64,000 nucleotides of DNA from Marinomonas ostreistagni (GTDB taxonomy: Bacteria > Pseudomonadota > Gammaproteobacteria > Pseudomonadales > Marinomonadaceae), in assembly GCF_016461785.1 (NCBI RefSeq), contig NZ_JAEMUH010000012.1, positions 62,001 to 126,000 of the forward strand, written 5' to 3'. Shown here one piece after another: positions 44,229 to 53,312 of this stretch (positions are counted from its first letter, which is position 1; each line of letters starts with the position of its first letter). A program made the translations under genes and the position numbers. The notes beneath the pieces are model-generated. The model did no database searches and had not been told where the DNA came from. It was given only the letters and a program-made list of their open reading frames with translations.

Positions 44229-45037
44229 TGAAAGGCAACTCTTGGGCGCTTAAATTAAGCGCGGGCTTTGGCTTCATATTCCTTTACGCACCAATCATTG
44301 CCCTGATTGTTTACAGCTTTAACGAGTCTAAGCTGGTGACTGTCTGGGGGGGATGGTCGATTAAATGGTATGTCGAGCTGTTTCAAAACGAGCAGATTAT
44401 GAATGCCGCGTGGGTTAGCTTAAAAATTGCCTTTATCAGCGCCTCCCTCGCGGCAGTGTTGGGGACGCTGGCAGGATTTGTTTTAAGCCGTATGGGCAAG
44501 TTCACTGGTAAAACCATCATGGCGGGTTGGGTGACAGCACCGCTGGTGATGCCTGAAGTCATCACGGGGTTGTCGTTGTTACTGTTGTTCGTGGCGATGG
44601 AAAGCATGTTCGGTTGGCCGGCTGGTCGAGGTACGACCACCATTGTCATCGCTCACACAACGTTCTGTTTAGCCTATGTGGCGGTGGTGGTTCAATCCCG
44701 CTTGGCCTCAATGGATGAAACATTAGAAGAAGCTGCGATGGATTTGGGGGCCAAGCCTGTGTCGCTGTTCTTCTTGGTGACACTACCACTGATTGCGCCA
44801 GCGATATTGTCTGGCTGGTTGCTGTCGTTTACCTTATCCCTAGATGACTTGGTGATTGCGAGCTTTGTGTCAGGGCCAGGGAATTCGACACTGCCGATGG
44901 TGATCTTTTCCAAAGTTCGCTTGGGTGTAACCCCAGAGATTAATGCCCTAGCGACCTTGATGATCTTAGCGGTGTCTATTGCCGTGATTGCAGCGATCGT
45001 CATTATGCGTCGCCAAAATCGCTTTCAGGGACCGTAA
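44228..45037 (+). CDS. potI: Putrescine ABC transporter permease
   Basis: 269 residues with six membrane helices. The EAA loop reads EAAMDLGAKPVSLFFLVTLPLIAPAI. Typical PotI segments are YSFNESKLVTVWGGWSIKWY and SLDDLVIASFVSGPGNSTLP. The start overlaps the last base of the potH stop codon (TAATG), and a strong AAGGAGG site lies inside potH. It completes the PotFGHI transporter. Confidence 0.94.
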   Translation: MKGNSWALKLSAGFGFIFLYAPIIALIVYSFNESKLVTVWGGWSIKWYVELFQNEQIMNAAWVSLKIAFISASLAAVLGTLAGFVLSRMGKFTGKTIMAGWVTAPLVMPEVITGLSLLLLFVAMESMFGWPAGRGTTTIVIAHTTFCLAYVAVVVQSRLASMDETLEEAAMDLGAKPVSLFFLVTLPLIAPAILSGWLLSFTLSLDDLVIASFVSGPGNSTLPMVIFSKVRLGVTPEINALATLMILAVSIAVIAAIVIMRRQNRFQGP

Positions 45038-45063
45038 CGCTGTATGTTTGAGGTAAGTAATAA

Positions 45064-45774
45064 ATGAAAATAGGTGTTCTTGCGGCGGGTATTACGCCAG
45101 ATGCATTGCTTTCTGAGTATCCGACTTATGCTGAGATGTTTGCTCAGCAAATCTCGGCCTTGGAGCCTTCGCTAACGTTTGAAATTTTCGACGTGCGCCT
45201 AGATGAGTTCCCAGAGAGTACGGACAGCTGTGATGGCTGGTTAATCACTGGCTCTAAGTCGGATGCTTACGGTGATGATCCTTGGATTCTCAAATTGTGT
45301 GAGTTCATCCGTGAAGTGGATACTAAAGGCCAAGTCTTAGTGGGTATTTGCTTTGGGCATCAAGTGATTGCCCGTGCGTTAGGTGGTCGTGTGGCGAAAT
45401 TCGACGGTGGCTGGGGCGTGGGTGTTCATCACTACCAAGTGCTGGAAGAAATCCCGACTCTGCCGGCAATGGAACAAGTGGCTTTTTGTGCTTTCCACCA
45501 AGATCAGGTGTTGGAAAAACCAGAAAAAATGACGACCTACTTAACCAGTGAATTCTGCGAACATGCTGGTCTGATTTACAAGGATCAAATTTTGACGTTT
45601 CAAGGGCATCCAGAGTTTTCTAAAGCTTACGAGAGCGAATTGATCGACATGTATGATGGCGTGAAATTAACCCAAGAAGTGGCCGCGAAAGCTCGTCAAA
45701 CGGTTGAGCAAGACAGTATTCAAAATCAACAGCTAATGGCTTGGATCGGACAATTTTTAGTAGCTAAAGGTTAA
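45064..45774 (+). CDS. Class I glutamine amidotransferase-like hydrolase
   Basis: 236 residues with the GATase-1 triad: Cys96 (GICFGHQ), His182 and Glu184 (FQGHPEF). The motif is GuaA-like rather than the GICRG form of E. coli PuuD. As the last gene of the puuA-potFGHI operon, 26 nt after potI, it probably hydrolyses gamma-glutamyl-GABA to glutamate and GABA in place of PuuD. That role is inferred from the operon; no PuuD-type hydrolase is visible in the window. A strong terminator follows. Confidence 0.85.
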   Translation: MKIGVLAAGITPDALLSEYPTYAEMFAQQISALEPSLTFEIFDVRLDEFPESTDSCDGWLITGSKSDAYGDDPWILKLCEFIREVDTKGQVLVGICFGHQVIARALGGRVAKFDGGWGVGVHHYQVLEEIPTLPAMEQVAFCAFHQDQVLEKPEKMTTYLTSEFCEHAGLIYKDQILTFQGHPEFSKAYESELIDMYDGVKLTQEVAAKARQTVEQDSIQNQQLMAWIGQFLVAKG

Positions 45775-45810
45775 TCCATTGGCTGCCTAATGCCTAAATC
45801 GAGTCATTAA

Positions 45811-45845
45811 AAAAGCCCGGTCACAGTGATGTGACCGGGCTAAAA
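45811..45845. terminator. Bidirectional terminator at the end of the puuA-pot operon
   Basis: AGCCCGGTCACA and TGTGACCGGGCT form a 12-bp perfect stem flanked by A and T-rich bases. It serves the pot operon and the small secreted gene on the other strand. Confidence 0.88.
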
Positions 45846-45881
45846 TATAACAAAACTAGAGGGGAATCTGGTTTTGATCAA

Positions 45882-46151
45882 TTAGTTTGACATGTGTGCT
45901 GAGTCAAATTGACCTTGCAACTCATCAATTTTAGTTTCGTAAGCATCAAGTTTTTGAGATAGCGTTGTTGGCTGTGCAAACTCAACGTTTGGATTAGACT
46001 CAATCCCCATTGTTTCTAGTTGAGCAGACAGAGCTTTTGCTTGTGCTTGTGCATCATAAATGTCGTCTTGGATATTATGATCGCTCGCTGCAAAAGAAGC
46101 CGATGCGGATAGAGTTAATGCTGCAATAAGTGCTGATGTTTTAATGTTCAT
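45882..46151 (-). CDS. Small secreted protein, paralogue A
   Basis: 89 residues, not recognised. A clear Sec signal peptide (NIKTSALIAALTLSASASFA) precedes a mature part of about 70 residues that is acidic and helical. The start is the ATG at 46151 with AAAGGTG upstream; an in-frame GTG at 46160 is poorer. It shares the layout and the PTTLSQKLD motif with the gene just upstream (MTTSQKLD there), so the two are tandem paralogues. Neither has cysteines in the mature part. Function unknown; probably periplasmic. Confidence 0.75.
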   Translation of the reverse strand: MNIKTSALIAALTLSASASFAASDHNIQDDIYDAQAQAKALSAQLETMGIESNPNVEFAQPTTLSQKLDAYETKIDELQGQFDSAHMSN

Positions 46152-46207
46152 GTTATTCACCTTTAAATATTTAAATACGATTTAATTCTGTACAAAGATT
46201 TAACTAA

Positions 46208-46468
46208 TTAGTTTGCCGAATACTGTGTGTTCAATAAATCTTTTAGTTCAGCGTTCTTTTCTCCGATCACATCAAGCTTCTGAGAAGTCGTCATCGGCTC
46301 GCTGTATAGGTCGCCTACTTGGTAACCCTCTGCTGAAGCCTCTGCAGCCAATGCGTTGTAGCGTGATTCAGCCATACGAAGATCATCATTGATATTGTCG
46401 GCGAATGCTGCAGTTGATAGTGCAGAAGTTGCTAGAACAGCTGATGTGATAGCGATTAGTTTTTTCAT
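46208..46468 (-). CDS. Small secreted protein, paralogue B
   Basis: 86 residues, not recognised. The signal peptide is KKLIAITSAVLATSALSTAAFA, and the mature part of about 63 residues is helical and acidic, with the shared TTSQKLD motif and a terminal EKNAELKDLL helix. A strong AAAGGAGG site lies before the ATG, suggesting high expression. It is followed 57 nt later by its paralogue, probably in one transcript. Some small exported families such as DUF4148 look alike, but I cannot assign it. Confidence 0.78.
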   Translation of the reverse strand: MKKLIAITSAVLATSALSTAAFADNINDDLRMAESRYNALAAEASAEGYQVGDLYSEPMTTSQKLDVIGEKNAELKDLLNTQYSAN

Positions 46469-46931
46469 TTTGAGCCTCCTTTAAAGGGTCTCTTTTAAAA
46501 TTAATAAAGCGTTTAAATGTGTCTGCGAAATGTGTTTCGCGTTTCGATGTGATTAATATTAGTCGGGATAAAAAATAAAAAAAGAGCTAAAAATTCTGTT
46601 CCAAAGTTCTTCCCTCAATATTAAAAAACAGTCTAAATCGGCAATTAAAGAACCAATAAAGGACAACTCGGTTGGTTTATTCTTAATCAATAAAAATTCG
46701 CAAATACTAATGACGTTATGCGTCGTGTTCTGGTCAATTCGGTACAAAAAATATGCGACTATGCAGAAATACTAAGTTGCAGCATGCACATTGAAAGCAC
46801 ACTTCAGGAAAACTTTTGGTTTTAGCCGCAGACATATGCTTAATTGAAATCGATTAAATCGATAACCTATGATCGAATTCATCGATAGATTGCGCTATTT
46901 ATGTGGGATGGACCGATTAAAGGGGATAGAT
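46469..46931. other. AT-rich regulatory gap between the secreted pair and the SDR gene
   Basis: 463 gene-free bases serving two divergent promoters. The only clear structure is the pair of ATCGA repeats at 46849-46886. Confidence 0.5.
46849..46886. promoter_or_regulatory. Tandem 15-bp ATCGAT palindromes
   Basis: ATCGATTAAATCGAT (46849-46863) and ATCGAATTCATCGAT (46872-46886) are 23 bp apart start to start, 46 bp before the SDR gene. The repeated symmetrical form suggests a two-dimer operator. The regulator is unknown. Confidence 0.5.
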
Positions 46932-47681
46932 ATGAGTAAGAAAGTCGTGCTGATTACAGGAGCAAGCCGTGGCATTGGTGCCGCCACCGCAAAATTATTT
47001 GCACAGCATGGTTATGATGTGTGCCTAAACTACAAATCAAACCGACAGGCCGCCGAATCGTTGCAGAGAGAGATTTTAAGCCTAGGAGTAAAGTGCGTAT
47101 GCGTGGCGGCTGATGTGGCCGATGAAGCACAAGTGGTTAGTTTATTCGAAGCCATGGATTGCTCTCTTGGACCCATTTCGGTACTGGTGAACAATGCGGC
47201 GATCTTGCAACCACAAGCGCGATTAAAGGATATGTCGGCAGAACGAGTGAATCAGATGTTCTGTACGAATGTGACCAGTGCTTTTATCTGTGCTCGTGAG
47301 GCCGTAAAAAGAATGTCTACGCAAATGGGGGGCCAAGGTGGAGTGATTGTGAATGTTTCTTCGGTGGCTGCCAGAACAGGTTCTCCGAATGAATACATCG
47401 ACTATGCAGCTTCAAAAGGAGCCTTGGATACTCTAACAAAAGGTTTAGCGATGGAAGTTGCAGCGGAAGGGATTCGTGTGAACAGCGTACGTCCAGGATT
47501 AATTTACACCGATATGCATCGCGACGGCGGTGAACCAAATCGTGTGGACCGTTTGGCCAGTAAGCTGCCGATGCAACGAGGTGGGCAAGCGTCTGAGGTA
47601 GCAGAGGCCATTTATTGGTTGGCGTCGGATAAATCTTCCTTTGCTACCGGCAATTTTATCGATCTGGCTGGTGGATTGTGA
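46932..47681 (+). CDS. Short-chain dehydrogenase/reductase
   Basis: 249 residues of the classical SDR type: cofactor motif TGASRGIGAA, NNAA, catalytic serine in NVSSVAA and YxxxK in YIDYAASKGAL, with the C-terminal ATGNFIDLAGGL. The NYKSNRQAA stretch after the second strand suggests NADP(H). The FabG/glucose-dehydrogenase-like subgroup cannot be resolved to a substrate. The ATG at 46932 has AGGGG 6 nt upstream; an upstream in-frame ATG would overlap the tandem operator. Confidence 0.9.
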   Translation: MSKKVVLITGASRGIGAATAKLFAQHGYDVCLNYKSNRQAAESLQREILSLGVKCVCVAADVADEAQVVSLFEAMDCSLGPISVLVNNAAILQPQARLKDMSAERVNQMFCTNVTSAFICAREAVKRMSTQMGGQGGVIVNVSSVAARTGSPNEYIDYAASKGALDTLTKGLAMEVAAEGIRVNSVRPGLIYTDMHRDGGEPNRVDRLASKLPMQRGGQASEVAEAIYWLASDKSSFATGNFIDLAGGL

Positions 47682-47755
47682 GTCAACAAAGCCACTTACT
47701 TTATCATCAGAGGTGCTATGATGGCGTCTTGCCAGCCTCAATGAGACTTTTATAA

Positions 47756-47971
47756 ATGGTGTTGTTTTTCCCTAATCAACAAACGTTGGATTGTATAAGT
47801 GATAGTGGCCAAGTGCTTGGTCAAATCATTTTTCAGGCTGGTCGGGATGAATACAGCTTTGCTGTCGCCCAATCGGTACAGTTAACTGAAGCCGAACAGT
47901 CGGGTATTGCCGCCAAGATAGCTCAGCTCATAATAGGACAGTCCAGCATTCCGATGCAGGATGATGACTAA
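47756..47971 (+). CDS. Small protein of unknown function
   Basis: 71 residues, soluble and acidic (FPNQQTLDCISDSGQVLGQI, ending SIPMQDDD). Not recognised. The start has only a weak upstream site. The residue pattern looks like a real beta-then-helix domain rather than chance, and it fits neatly between the SDR gene and the convergent Lrp gene. Confidence 0.5.
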   Translation: MVLFFPNQQTLDCISDSGQVLGQIIFQAGRDEYSFAVAQSVQLTEAEQSGIAAKIAQLIIGQSSIPMQDDD

Positions 47972-47986
47972 CGCGACGCGTCAGTA

Positions 47987-48451
47987 TTATTCGAGTTCAA
48001 TAGCCGTTTCAAACTTATCCCGCTTCATCGAAATCAGAGTGCGAAACTTCCTCACGTTCGGATTGCTGTACAGTAGACGATCACATAGCTTTTCGTAAGC
48101 TTCCATATCTCGCACCATGATGATCAAGACAAAATCGACTTCCCCAGTGACTTGGTAGCACTGCTTAATTTCAGATGTAGCTTGGACGCTTTTCACAAAC
48201 TCCTGAAATAGCTGCTTATGATCTCTTTCCATAAACACTTCCACTACCATGTGCAGCATAGGGCCGAGCTTATGCGGTGCGATCAGTGCGACTTGGCGAC
48301 TGATATAGCCCTCTTCAGTGAGACGTTTCACCCGCTTTAAACACGCCGGAGGCGACAGCCCTACTTGTGCTGCTAACTGTACATTTGTCAGGCGGCTATC
48401 TTGTTGTAGTTGCATCAAGATATTACGGTCGATTCGATCTAAAGCGTTCAT
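47987..48451 (-). CDS. Lrp/AsnC-family transcriptional regulator
   Basis: 154 residues. The N-terminal helix-turn-helix (LDRIDRNILMQLQQDSRLTNVQLAAQVGLSPPACLKRVKRL) and the C-terminal RAM domain (CYQVTGEVDFVLIIMVRDMEAYEKL) are standard. It is divergent from a nucleoside-recognition (Gate) membrane protein gene with a 128-bp gap and likely regulates it. Such regulators bind amino acids; the one sensed here is unknown. Confidence 0.92.
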   Translation of the reverse strand: MNALDRIDRNILMQLQQDSRLTNVQLAAQVGLSPPACLKRVKRLTEEGYISRQVALIAPHKLGPMLHMVVEVFMERDHKQLFQEFVKSVQATSEIKQCYQVTGEVDFVLIIMVRDMEAYEKLCDRLLYSNPNVRKFRTLISMKRDKFETAIELE

Positions 48452-48579
48452 GGTTAATAATATTTTGTTAGTTGCTTAACAAACAAATTAAATGAAATGT
48501 TTTATAAGTAAAGCGTGACATTATTTTTCTTGGCGTCTTTACAATGATTGTCTCTGTTAAATGATCTTTGTGGAACGTT

Positions 48580-49539
48580 ATGAAATCGGTATTAAGCGTT
48601 GTTCTGACTTTGCTAAACGAAGCGGCTAAGGTGTATTGGGTACTGTTAAAAGTTATGGTGCCCGCCTTAGTTATTGTTAAAGGGCTGGAAATGGTCGGTG
48701 GCGTGGAACTGCTCGGTGAAATGCTATCGCCCATGATGCAATGGGTCGGACTGCCAAATGAGCTGGGTTTGGTCTGGGCGACCTTGATGCTCACGAATAT
48801 CTATACCGGTTTGATTGTTTACTTTAACTTGGAGCTGACGCAAACCTTGAGCGTTGCGCAAGTCACCGTATTGGGCGTGCTGGCATTGTTATCGCACTCT
48901 TTACCTGTAGAAGGGGCGGTGGCGAAGAATATGGGCGTCAGCTGGCGCGTTACCCTAGCACTTCGTTTTGGTGGAGCGGTGATCTTAGGCGGTGCCCTAC
49001 ATTTCCTGTACAGCTCAATGAACTGGTTGCAGCAACCGGCCAGCTCTTTGTGGCGTCCCGATGCGCCTGTAGATGATAGCTTAGTGTCATGGGCCTTGGG
49101 CCAGATCGAAACCTTAGCTTGGATCTATGTGATTATATTTGCCTTGATGGTGTTGCTAAGAGTCCTTAGAGCCATTGGCATAGAGCGCATGATGCATACC
49201 TTGCTTTACCCTGTGCTGCGCTGGCTGGGTATCGGCAAAGACGCTGCAAACGTGGCGGTGATCGGCGTGGTGCTTGGTCTGACGTTTGGTGCAGGGCTAC
49301 TGATTAAAGAAGCACAGTCAGGCCGTCTGAGCCAGCGAGATATTTTCTTAACGATTGGTTTTTTAGGGCTGTTTCACAGTGTCATCGAGGACACCATGTT
49401 GATTCTTCTGATAGGGGCGGATCTTTCCGGCATTCTGTGGGCGAGATTGGTGTTTGCATTAGTGGTCATTGGTGCCTTAGCTCGTTGGTCGTATGTGACT
49501 CGGAAATTAAACGATCGCCAAGAAACACCGCAGACGTAA
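48580..49539 (+). CDS. Nucleoside-recognition (Gate) domain membrane protein
   Basis: About 319 residues with eight or more membrane helices. The two Gate-like halves (WVLLKVMVPALVIVKGLEMVGG and the later YPVLRWLGIGKDAANVAVIGVVLGLTFGAGLLI) resemble YjiH/SpmAB-type nucleoside-recognition proteins of unknown transport function. The start may be the ATG at 48580 or a TTG at 48568. It is divergent from the Lrp gene, so an amino acid or peptide-related substrate is possible. Confidence 0.8.
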   Translation: MKSVLSVVLTLLNEAAKVYWVLLKVMVPALVIVKGLEMVGGVELLGEMLSPMMQWVGLPNELGLVWATLMLTNIYTGLIVYFNLELTQTLSVAQVTVLGVLALLSHSLPVEGAVAKNMGVSWRVTLALRFGGAVILGGALHFLYSSMNWLQQPASSLWRPDAPVDDSLVSWALGQIETLAWIYVIIFALMVLLRVLRAIGIERMMHTLLYPVLRWLGIGKDAANVAVIGVVLGLTFGAGLLIKEAQSGRLSQRDIFLTIGFLGLFHSVIEDTMLILLIGADLSGILWARLVFALVVIGALARWSYVTRKLNDRQETPQT

Positions 49540-49559
49540 TAAAAACATGTTGCTTGATG

Positions 49560-49590
49560 AGACAAAGGGCCGTTATGCGGCCCTTTGTCT
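49560..49590. terminator. Hairpin between the Gate protein gene and the NhaC gene
   Basis: AGACAAAGGGCC and GGCCCTTTGTCT form a 12-bp perfect stem between convergent genes. There is no T run, but the symmetry suits bidirectional termination. Confidence 0.7.
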
Positions 49591-49620
49591 AGATGTGCTG
49601 TCTAGTTATTTGCCAAATGA

Positions 49621-51108
49621 TCAGACGCTGTACCCTAGAATAATGAAAAGGGTAAAGCTCAGAACCGCACCCAATGCGGTGTAAGGTAACTGGGTCATAG
49701 CATGAGCCATGGGCGAACACCCTGCTCCTTGCGCGGCCAAGACGGTGGAATCACTGAAGAAACAAGCATGACTACCAAACGATGACGCAGACAGCAGGGC
49801 ACCAATTACTAAGGCCATATTAGCATCCACACCCAAGGCAATCGGCACAACAATGGGAATAGCGATAATAAATGAGCCCCAGCTCGATGCCGTACCGAAC
49901 ACAATGGCCGCCATGACGACAAATACTAGAGCAGGCATCAGTTCAGCGGTCATGATAGGAGCGACCACGCTCACGATGTAACTTGTCATACCCAGTTCGT
50001 CGTTGACGCTTTTCAACATGAAACCGGCAATCACTGTGGACAGTGGATAGAGCATGACCTTAAAGCCTTCAAAGACGCCTTTGAACTGCTCTTCTAGCGA
50101 TAACAGCCCTTGCAAGTAATACATTGCCACGGTAATCGCTAAGGTCACCAGAACGCCTTTTAATAGGTCGATATCGTAGTAGACCGTTGCCGCAATCAAA
50201 ATCAACATCGGTACGATAAAGTTCAGCATGCCCACTAGACTGCTAGTTTTGCGATGGTTGGTAGCGGCCGCTTCCATGGTATCGCCAGTATAGTCTAAAG
50301 GCTTAGGTTGTCCGCTTGCTGCTCGTGCTTCCGCCTTTTTCATTGCACCAAGGTTACCGACCACACCTAATGCCACCAAAAATACGAGTATCAACGCCAC
50401 CCAGCCATAGACCATAAAGGGAATGGCTGAAATATACGTTGCGAGACCTTGACCGTCGGCAGCGAGCCCGTTTTCTTCGAGCAGGCCAGCAAAGAACACG
50501 GCCCATGTAGAAACGGGCACTAAGATACACATTGGCGCGGCCGTTGAATCGATGATGTACGCCAATTTCTCACGGGAAACTTTGTAGTGATCGGTCACTT
50601 GTTTGACGGAAGAGGACACCGCCAAACAGTTTAGGTAGTCGTCGATGAATACGACTAAACCAATAAAAAAGGTCGTTAACAATGATTGGCGGCGAGACTT
50701 AATGCGACCTTTCAGCCAATCGCTAAAGCTATTTAAACAGCCGCTTTTTTCTAAGAGAACAATCAAACCGCCCATCAAGCCACAGACCAAAACAATCCAA
50801 ATAATGGTTTCATTACCCATCACTGTAGAGAGTGTGTCGGCAAGGGATGTGACCACTGAGGTGTGATCAAGCATGATCAGGCCCGCGACCACGCCCGTTA
50901 ATAAGGATTCAAACGGTGCACGAGAAATGAGAGCAATGGAGAGGACAAACAATGTGGGCAGTAAGGATTTGAAGCCCCAGTCTTCACCAGGTTGATGTGC
51001 GTAAGACAATGACCAGAAGAAAGCGATGGCGCCTAGTGTCACCATGACGGATAGCAAAAGGGAGCGTTTAGGGTGAATAGTATTCAACGCTCTTATAACT
51101 TGTTCCAT
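49621..51108 (-). CDS. NhaC-family sodium:proton (or amine/amino acid) antiporter
   Basis: 495 residues with about 12 membrane helices of the NhaC fold: FIDDYLNCLAVSSSVKQVTDHYKVSREKLAYIIDSTAAP and FGTASSWGSFIIAIPI are typical. Members exchange sodium for protons or for organic solutes such as arginine/ornithine-like amines. A 7-2-7 heptamer site at 51180, 72 bp before the ATG, links it to the polyamine promoters of this window. It may therefore move a polyamine or amino acid rather than only sodium, which is inference. Confidence 0.88.
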   Translation of the reverse strand: MEQVIRALNTIHPKRSLLLSVMVTLGAIAFFWSLSYAHQPGEDWGFKSLLPTLFVLSIALISRAPFESLLTGVVAGLIMLDHTSVVTSLADTLSTVMGNETIIWIVLVCGLMGGLIVLLEKSGCLNSFSDWLKGRIKSRRQSLLTTFFIGLVVFIDDYLNCLAVSSSVKQVTDHYKVSREKLAYIIDSTAAPMCILVPVSTWAVFFAGLLEENGLAADGQGLATYISAIPFMVYGWVALILVFLVALGVVGNLGAMKKAEARAASGQPKPLDYTGDTMEAAATNHRKTSSLVGMLNFIVPMLILIAATVYYDIDLLKGVLVTLAITVAMYYLQGLLSLEEQFKGVFEGFKVMLYPLSTVIAGFMLKSVNDELGMTSYIVSVVAPIMTAELMPALVFVVMAAIVFGTASSWGSFIIAIPIVVPIALGVDANMALVIGALLSASSFGSHACFFSDSTVLAAQGAGCSPMAHAMTQLPYTALGAVLSFTLFIILGYSV

Positions 51109-51179
51109 AGAGTGTTCCCGATTTTAAAGCATAGTTCTTATAAGGAATTAAAATACTCTGAAACAAACTCGAAAACATA

Positions 51180-51195
51180 TATCCCCAAGGGGTTA
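51180..51195. promoter_or_regulatory. NarL-type 7-2-7 site upstream of the NhaC gene
   Basis: TATCCCC-AA-GGGGTTA, with a third heptamer GGGGGTA at 51203-51209. It aligns in register with the sites at 27502 and 39352. Confidence 0.6.
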
Positions 51196-51214
51196 GCTCA
51201 TAGGGGGTATAAAA

Positions 51215-51237
51215 AAGCCAGCTGGGTAGCTGGCTTT
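51215..51237. terminator. Terminator after the chemoreceptor gene
   Basis: AAGCCAGCT and AGCTGGCTT form the stem, with an A run and a T run on the two sides. Confidence 0.85.
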
Positions 51238-51255
51238 TGGGAGAGAAAACGATCG

Positions 51256-53127
51256 TTAGACTTTGAAACGATCCAGAATCGACTTCTGTGATTCCGTATG
51301 AGTGCGTTGCTTTTCCATCGCATCACTTGAATCTTGGGCGAGATCAACCACTGAAGTAGACAGCGTTTTAATCTTCACTGCGTTCTGATTAATCTCCTCC
51401 GCCACATGACTTTGTTCTTGTGCTGCAGAAGCGATTTGCGCATTCATATCGCTGATTTGTTCAATAGATTGACGAATACGGTCGAGCGCGGCATCTGCTA
51501 ATTGAGCATTCTCGACGGCTTTCACAGCGGTGTCTCGGCTCTCGGTCATTGCATGGGAAACCGCTGCGGAACCGTTCTGCAATTGCTCAATCATGCCTCG
51601 GATTTCAGTGGTGGATTCCTGAGTGCGCTGCGCTAGGGTACGGACTTCATCAGCAACCACGGCAAAACCACGACCGGACTCCCCTGCTCGAGCTGCCTCA
51701 ATGGCGGCGTTCAAAGCAAGCAAATTGGTTTGGTCTGCGATCTCATTAATTACGGCCAAAATGGTTTCGATGTTACTGGTGGCAAGCTCTAAACCTTTGA
51801 CTTGTTCGACCGCTTGATCGATGCGAGCGGATAAAGCATCAATGGATTTCGCCGTATCACTGACGACAGAAGAACCTTCTATCGTTGTACGGTCAACTTC
51901 ATTCGCGGATTCCGATGCGCGTTGCGCGTTTTCAGCTACTTCGTTGGATGCCAGAGACATTTCGTGAATAGCTGTGGCCAACATCTCAAGCTCTTTCAAC
52001 TGATCTTGCATGGCTTGCGAAGATTGACGTGAGCTACTGACCGTTTGTGTACCGCTTGCTGCGACTTCGTCACCTAACAGTTTAAGGTGCGTAATACGCT
52101 CCTGCAGGCTTGCTGCAAACTGGTTAAAGCCTTGAGCTAATTCAGCAAACTCCGGCGTATTGCTAGGTTCAATGCGTTTGGTTAGGTCACCCTCACCGGT
52201 AGCAACGTCCTGAATAGCGGCATTCAGTTCAGCAAGTGGGCGCAATAATGCTTTAATCAGTACCGTCATAACCACAATGCTGATCAGGATACCCAGAAGG
52301 CCAAAGATAATGGCGTTAGTGCGCAGTTTCGCTAGGGTAGCGTAAGCGGTTTCTTCATCGATTATGGCGACGACATACCAGTCTTGCCCTTTCTCATGAG
52401 TAACGCTGACAAGGTTTCGATCACCATCAATGTCAACTTGCTGTAGCCCCTCTTTCAAAGAAACCGAAGGCAGCACTTCAGATAGTGCTTTGCCGTTACT
52501 TTCAGCATTTGGGTGCGCAATGATTTGACCTTTACCAGTGACAAGAAATAAGTAACCGGCATCAAAGATGTTGACGGAATTGACTAGCTCAGACAGGCCG
52601 CCAAGTTCCAAATCATAGAACATAGCACCGACAAACTGGTTGCCGTCCATAACAGGGTTACCGATAGAGATAATTGTTTGCTTGGTTGAAACATCAATAT
52701 AAGGTGCCGTCACAACCTGCTGACGTTCGCGCTTGGCATCCATGTACCATGGACGTTTGCGCGGATCGTAGCCTGCATCCGGTTCCCAGCCGTCGTCGTT
52801 TTCGACCACAGCAGCATCGGATTCATAACCTAGGCCGATGGCTAAAAAGCTGGTTTTGATAGCAGGCTTCTCAATCAGCTGCTTGACGTAATTTCGATCA
52901 TTGGGGTTTAGCTCAATGCTTTCCGTCATACTCTGCGCCAGCGCTCGTTTGTTGGACAGTTCAGCGCTGATTGTATTCCCTACCCCGACAACCATTTCCT
53001 TCAGGCTGACTTTTACTAGACCTTCGACTTCCGAGCGAACAGTCATTAACTGTTGAACGCTTAATAAGCCAACGGTCAAGGCTAACAATAGCGATGACAT
53101 CGCAACGATTTTGTGGCTGAAACGCAT
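51256..53127 (-). CDS. Methyl-accepting chemotaxis protein with dCACHE sensor
   Basis: 623 residues. A membrane anchor ([17 protein letters not shown]) is followed by a periplasmic dCACHE domain (about 35-275), whose pocket has [12 protein letters not shown], then APYID, then a downstream aspartate in MFYDLEL. This Y-R-W-Y / Y-D / D pattern is that of amino acid or amine-binding dCACHE domains. A second helix, a HAMP domain and the coiled-coil signalling domain with [20 protein letters not shown] follow. It lies between the NhaC gene and the second polyamine set, so polyamine or amino acid taxis is plausible. Confidence 0.92.
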   Translation of the reverse strand: MRFSHKIVAMSSLLLALTVGLLSVQQLMTVRSEVEGLVKVSLKEMVVGVGNTISAELSNKRALAQSMTESIELNPNDRNYVKQLIEKPAIKTSFLAIGLGYESDAAVVENDDGWEPDAGYDPRKRPWYMDAKRERQQVVTAPYIDVSTKQTIISIGNPVMDGNQFVGAMFYDLELGGLSELVNSVNIFDAGYLFLVTGKGQIIAHPNAESNGKALSEVLPSVSLKEGLQQVDIDGDRNLVSVTHEKGQDWYVVAIIDEETAYATLAKLRTNAIIFGLLGILISIVVMTVLIKALLRPLAELNAAIQDVATGEGDLTKRIEPSNTPEFAELAQGFNQFAASLQERITHLKLLGDEVAASGTQTVSSSRQSSQAMQDQLKELEMLATAIHEMSLASNEVAENAQRASESANEVDRTTIEGSSVVSDTAKSIDALSARIDQAVEQVKGLELATSNIETILAVINEIADQTNLLALNAAIEAARAGESGRGFAVVADEVRTLAQRTQESTTEIRGMIEQLQNGSAAVSHAMTESRDTAVKAVENAQLADAALDRIRQSIEQISDMNAQIASAAQEQSHVAEEINQNAVKIKTLSTSVVDLAQDSSDAMEKQRTHTESQKSILDRFKV

Positions 53128-53312
53128 GCAGGCTCCAATTTATTATTAGTTTGAATGAGTGGTATATCAAAGACTACTGATATAGCCACATTATTTGCAT
53201 TATAGATGACAATTCCATTAACGGCAGGTTCATTTAATTCTTTATTAGGACGTCACTTAATTAATAAAGTAAACCAGCCCTGCCAAATGATTAGAATGGC
53301 AGGGAAAATGCC

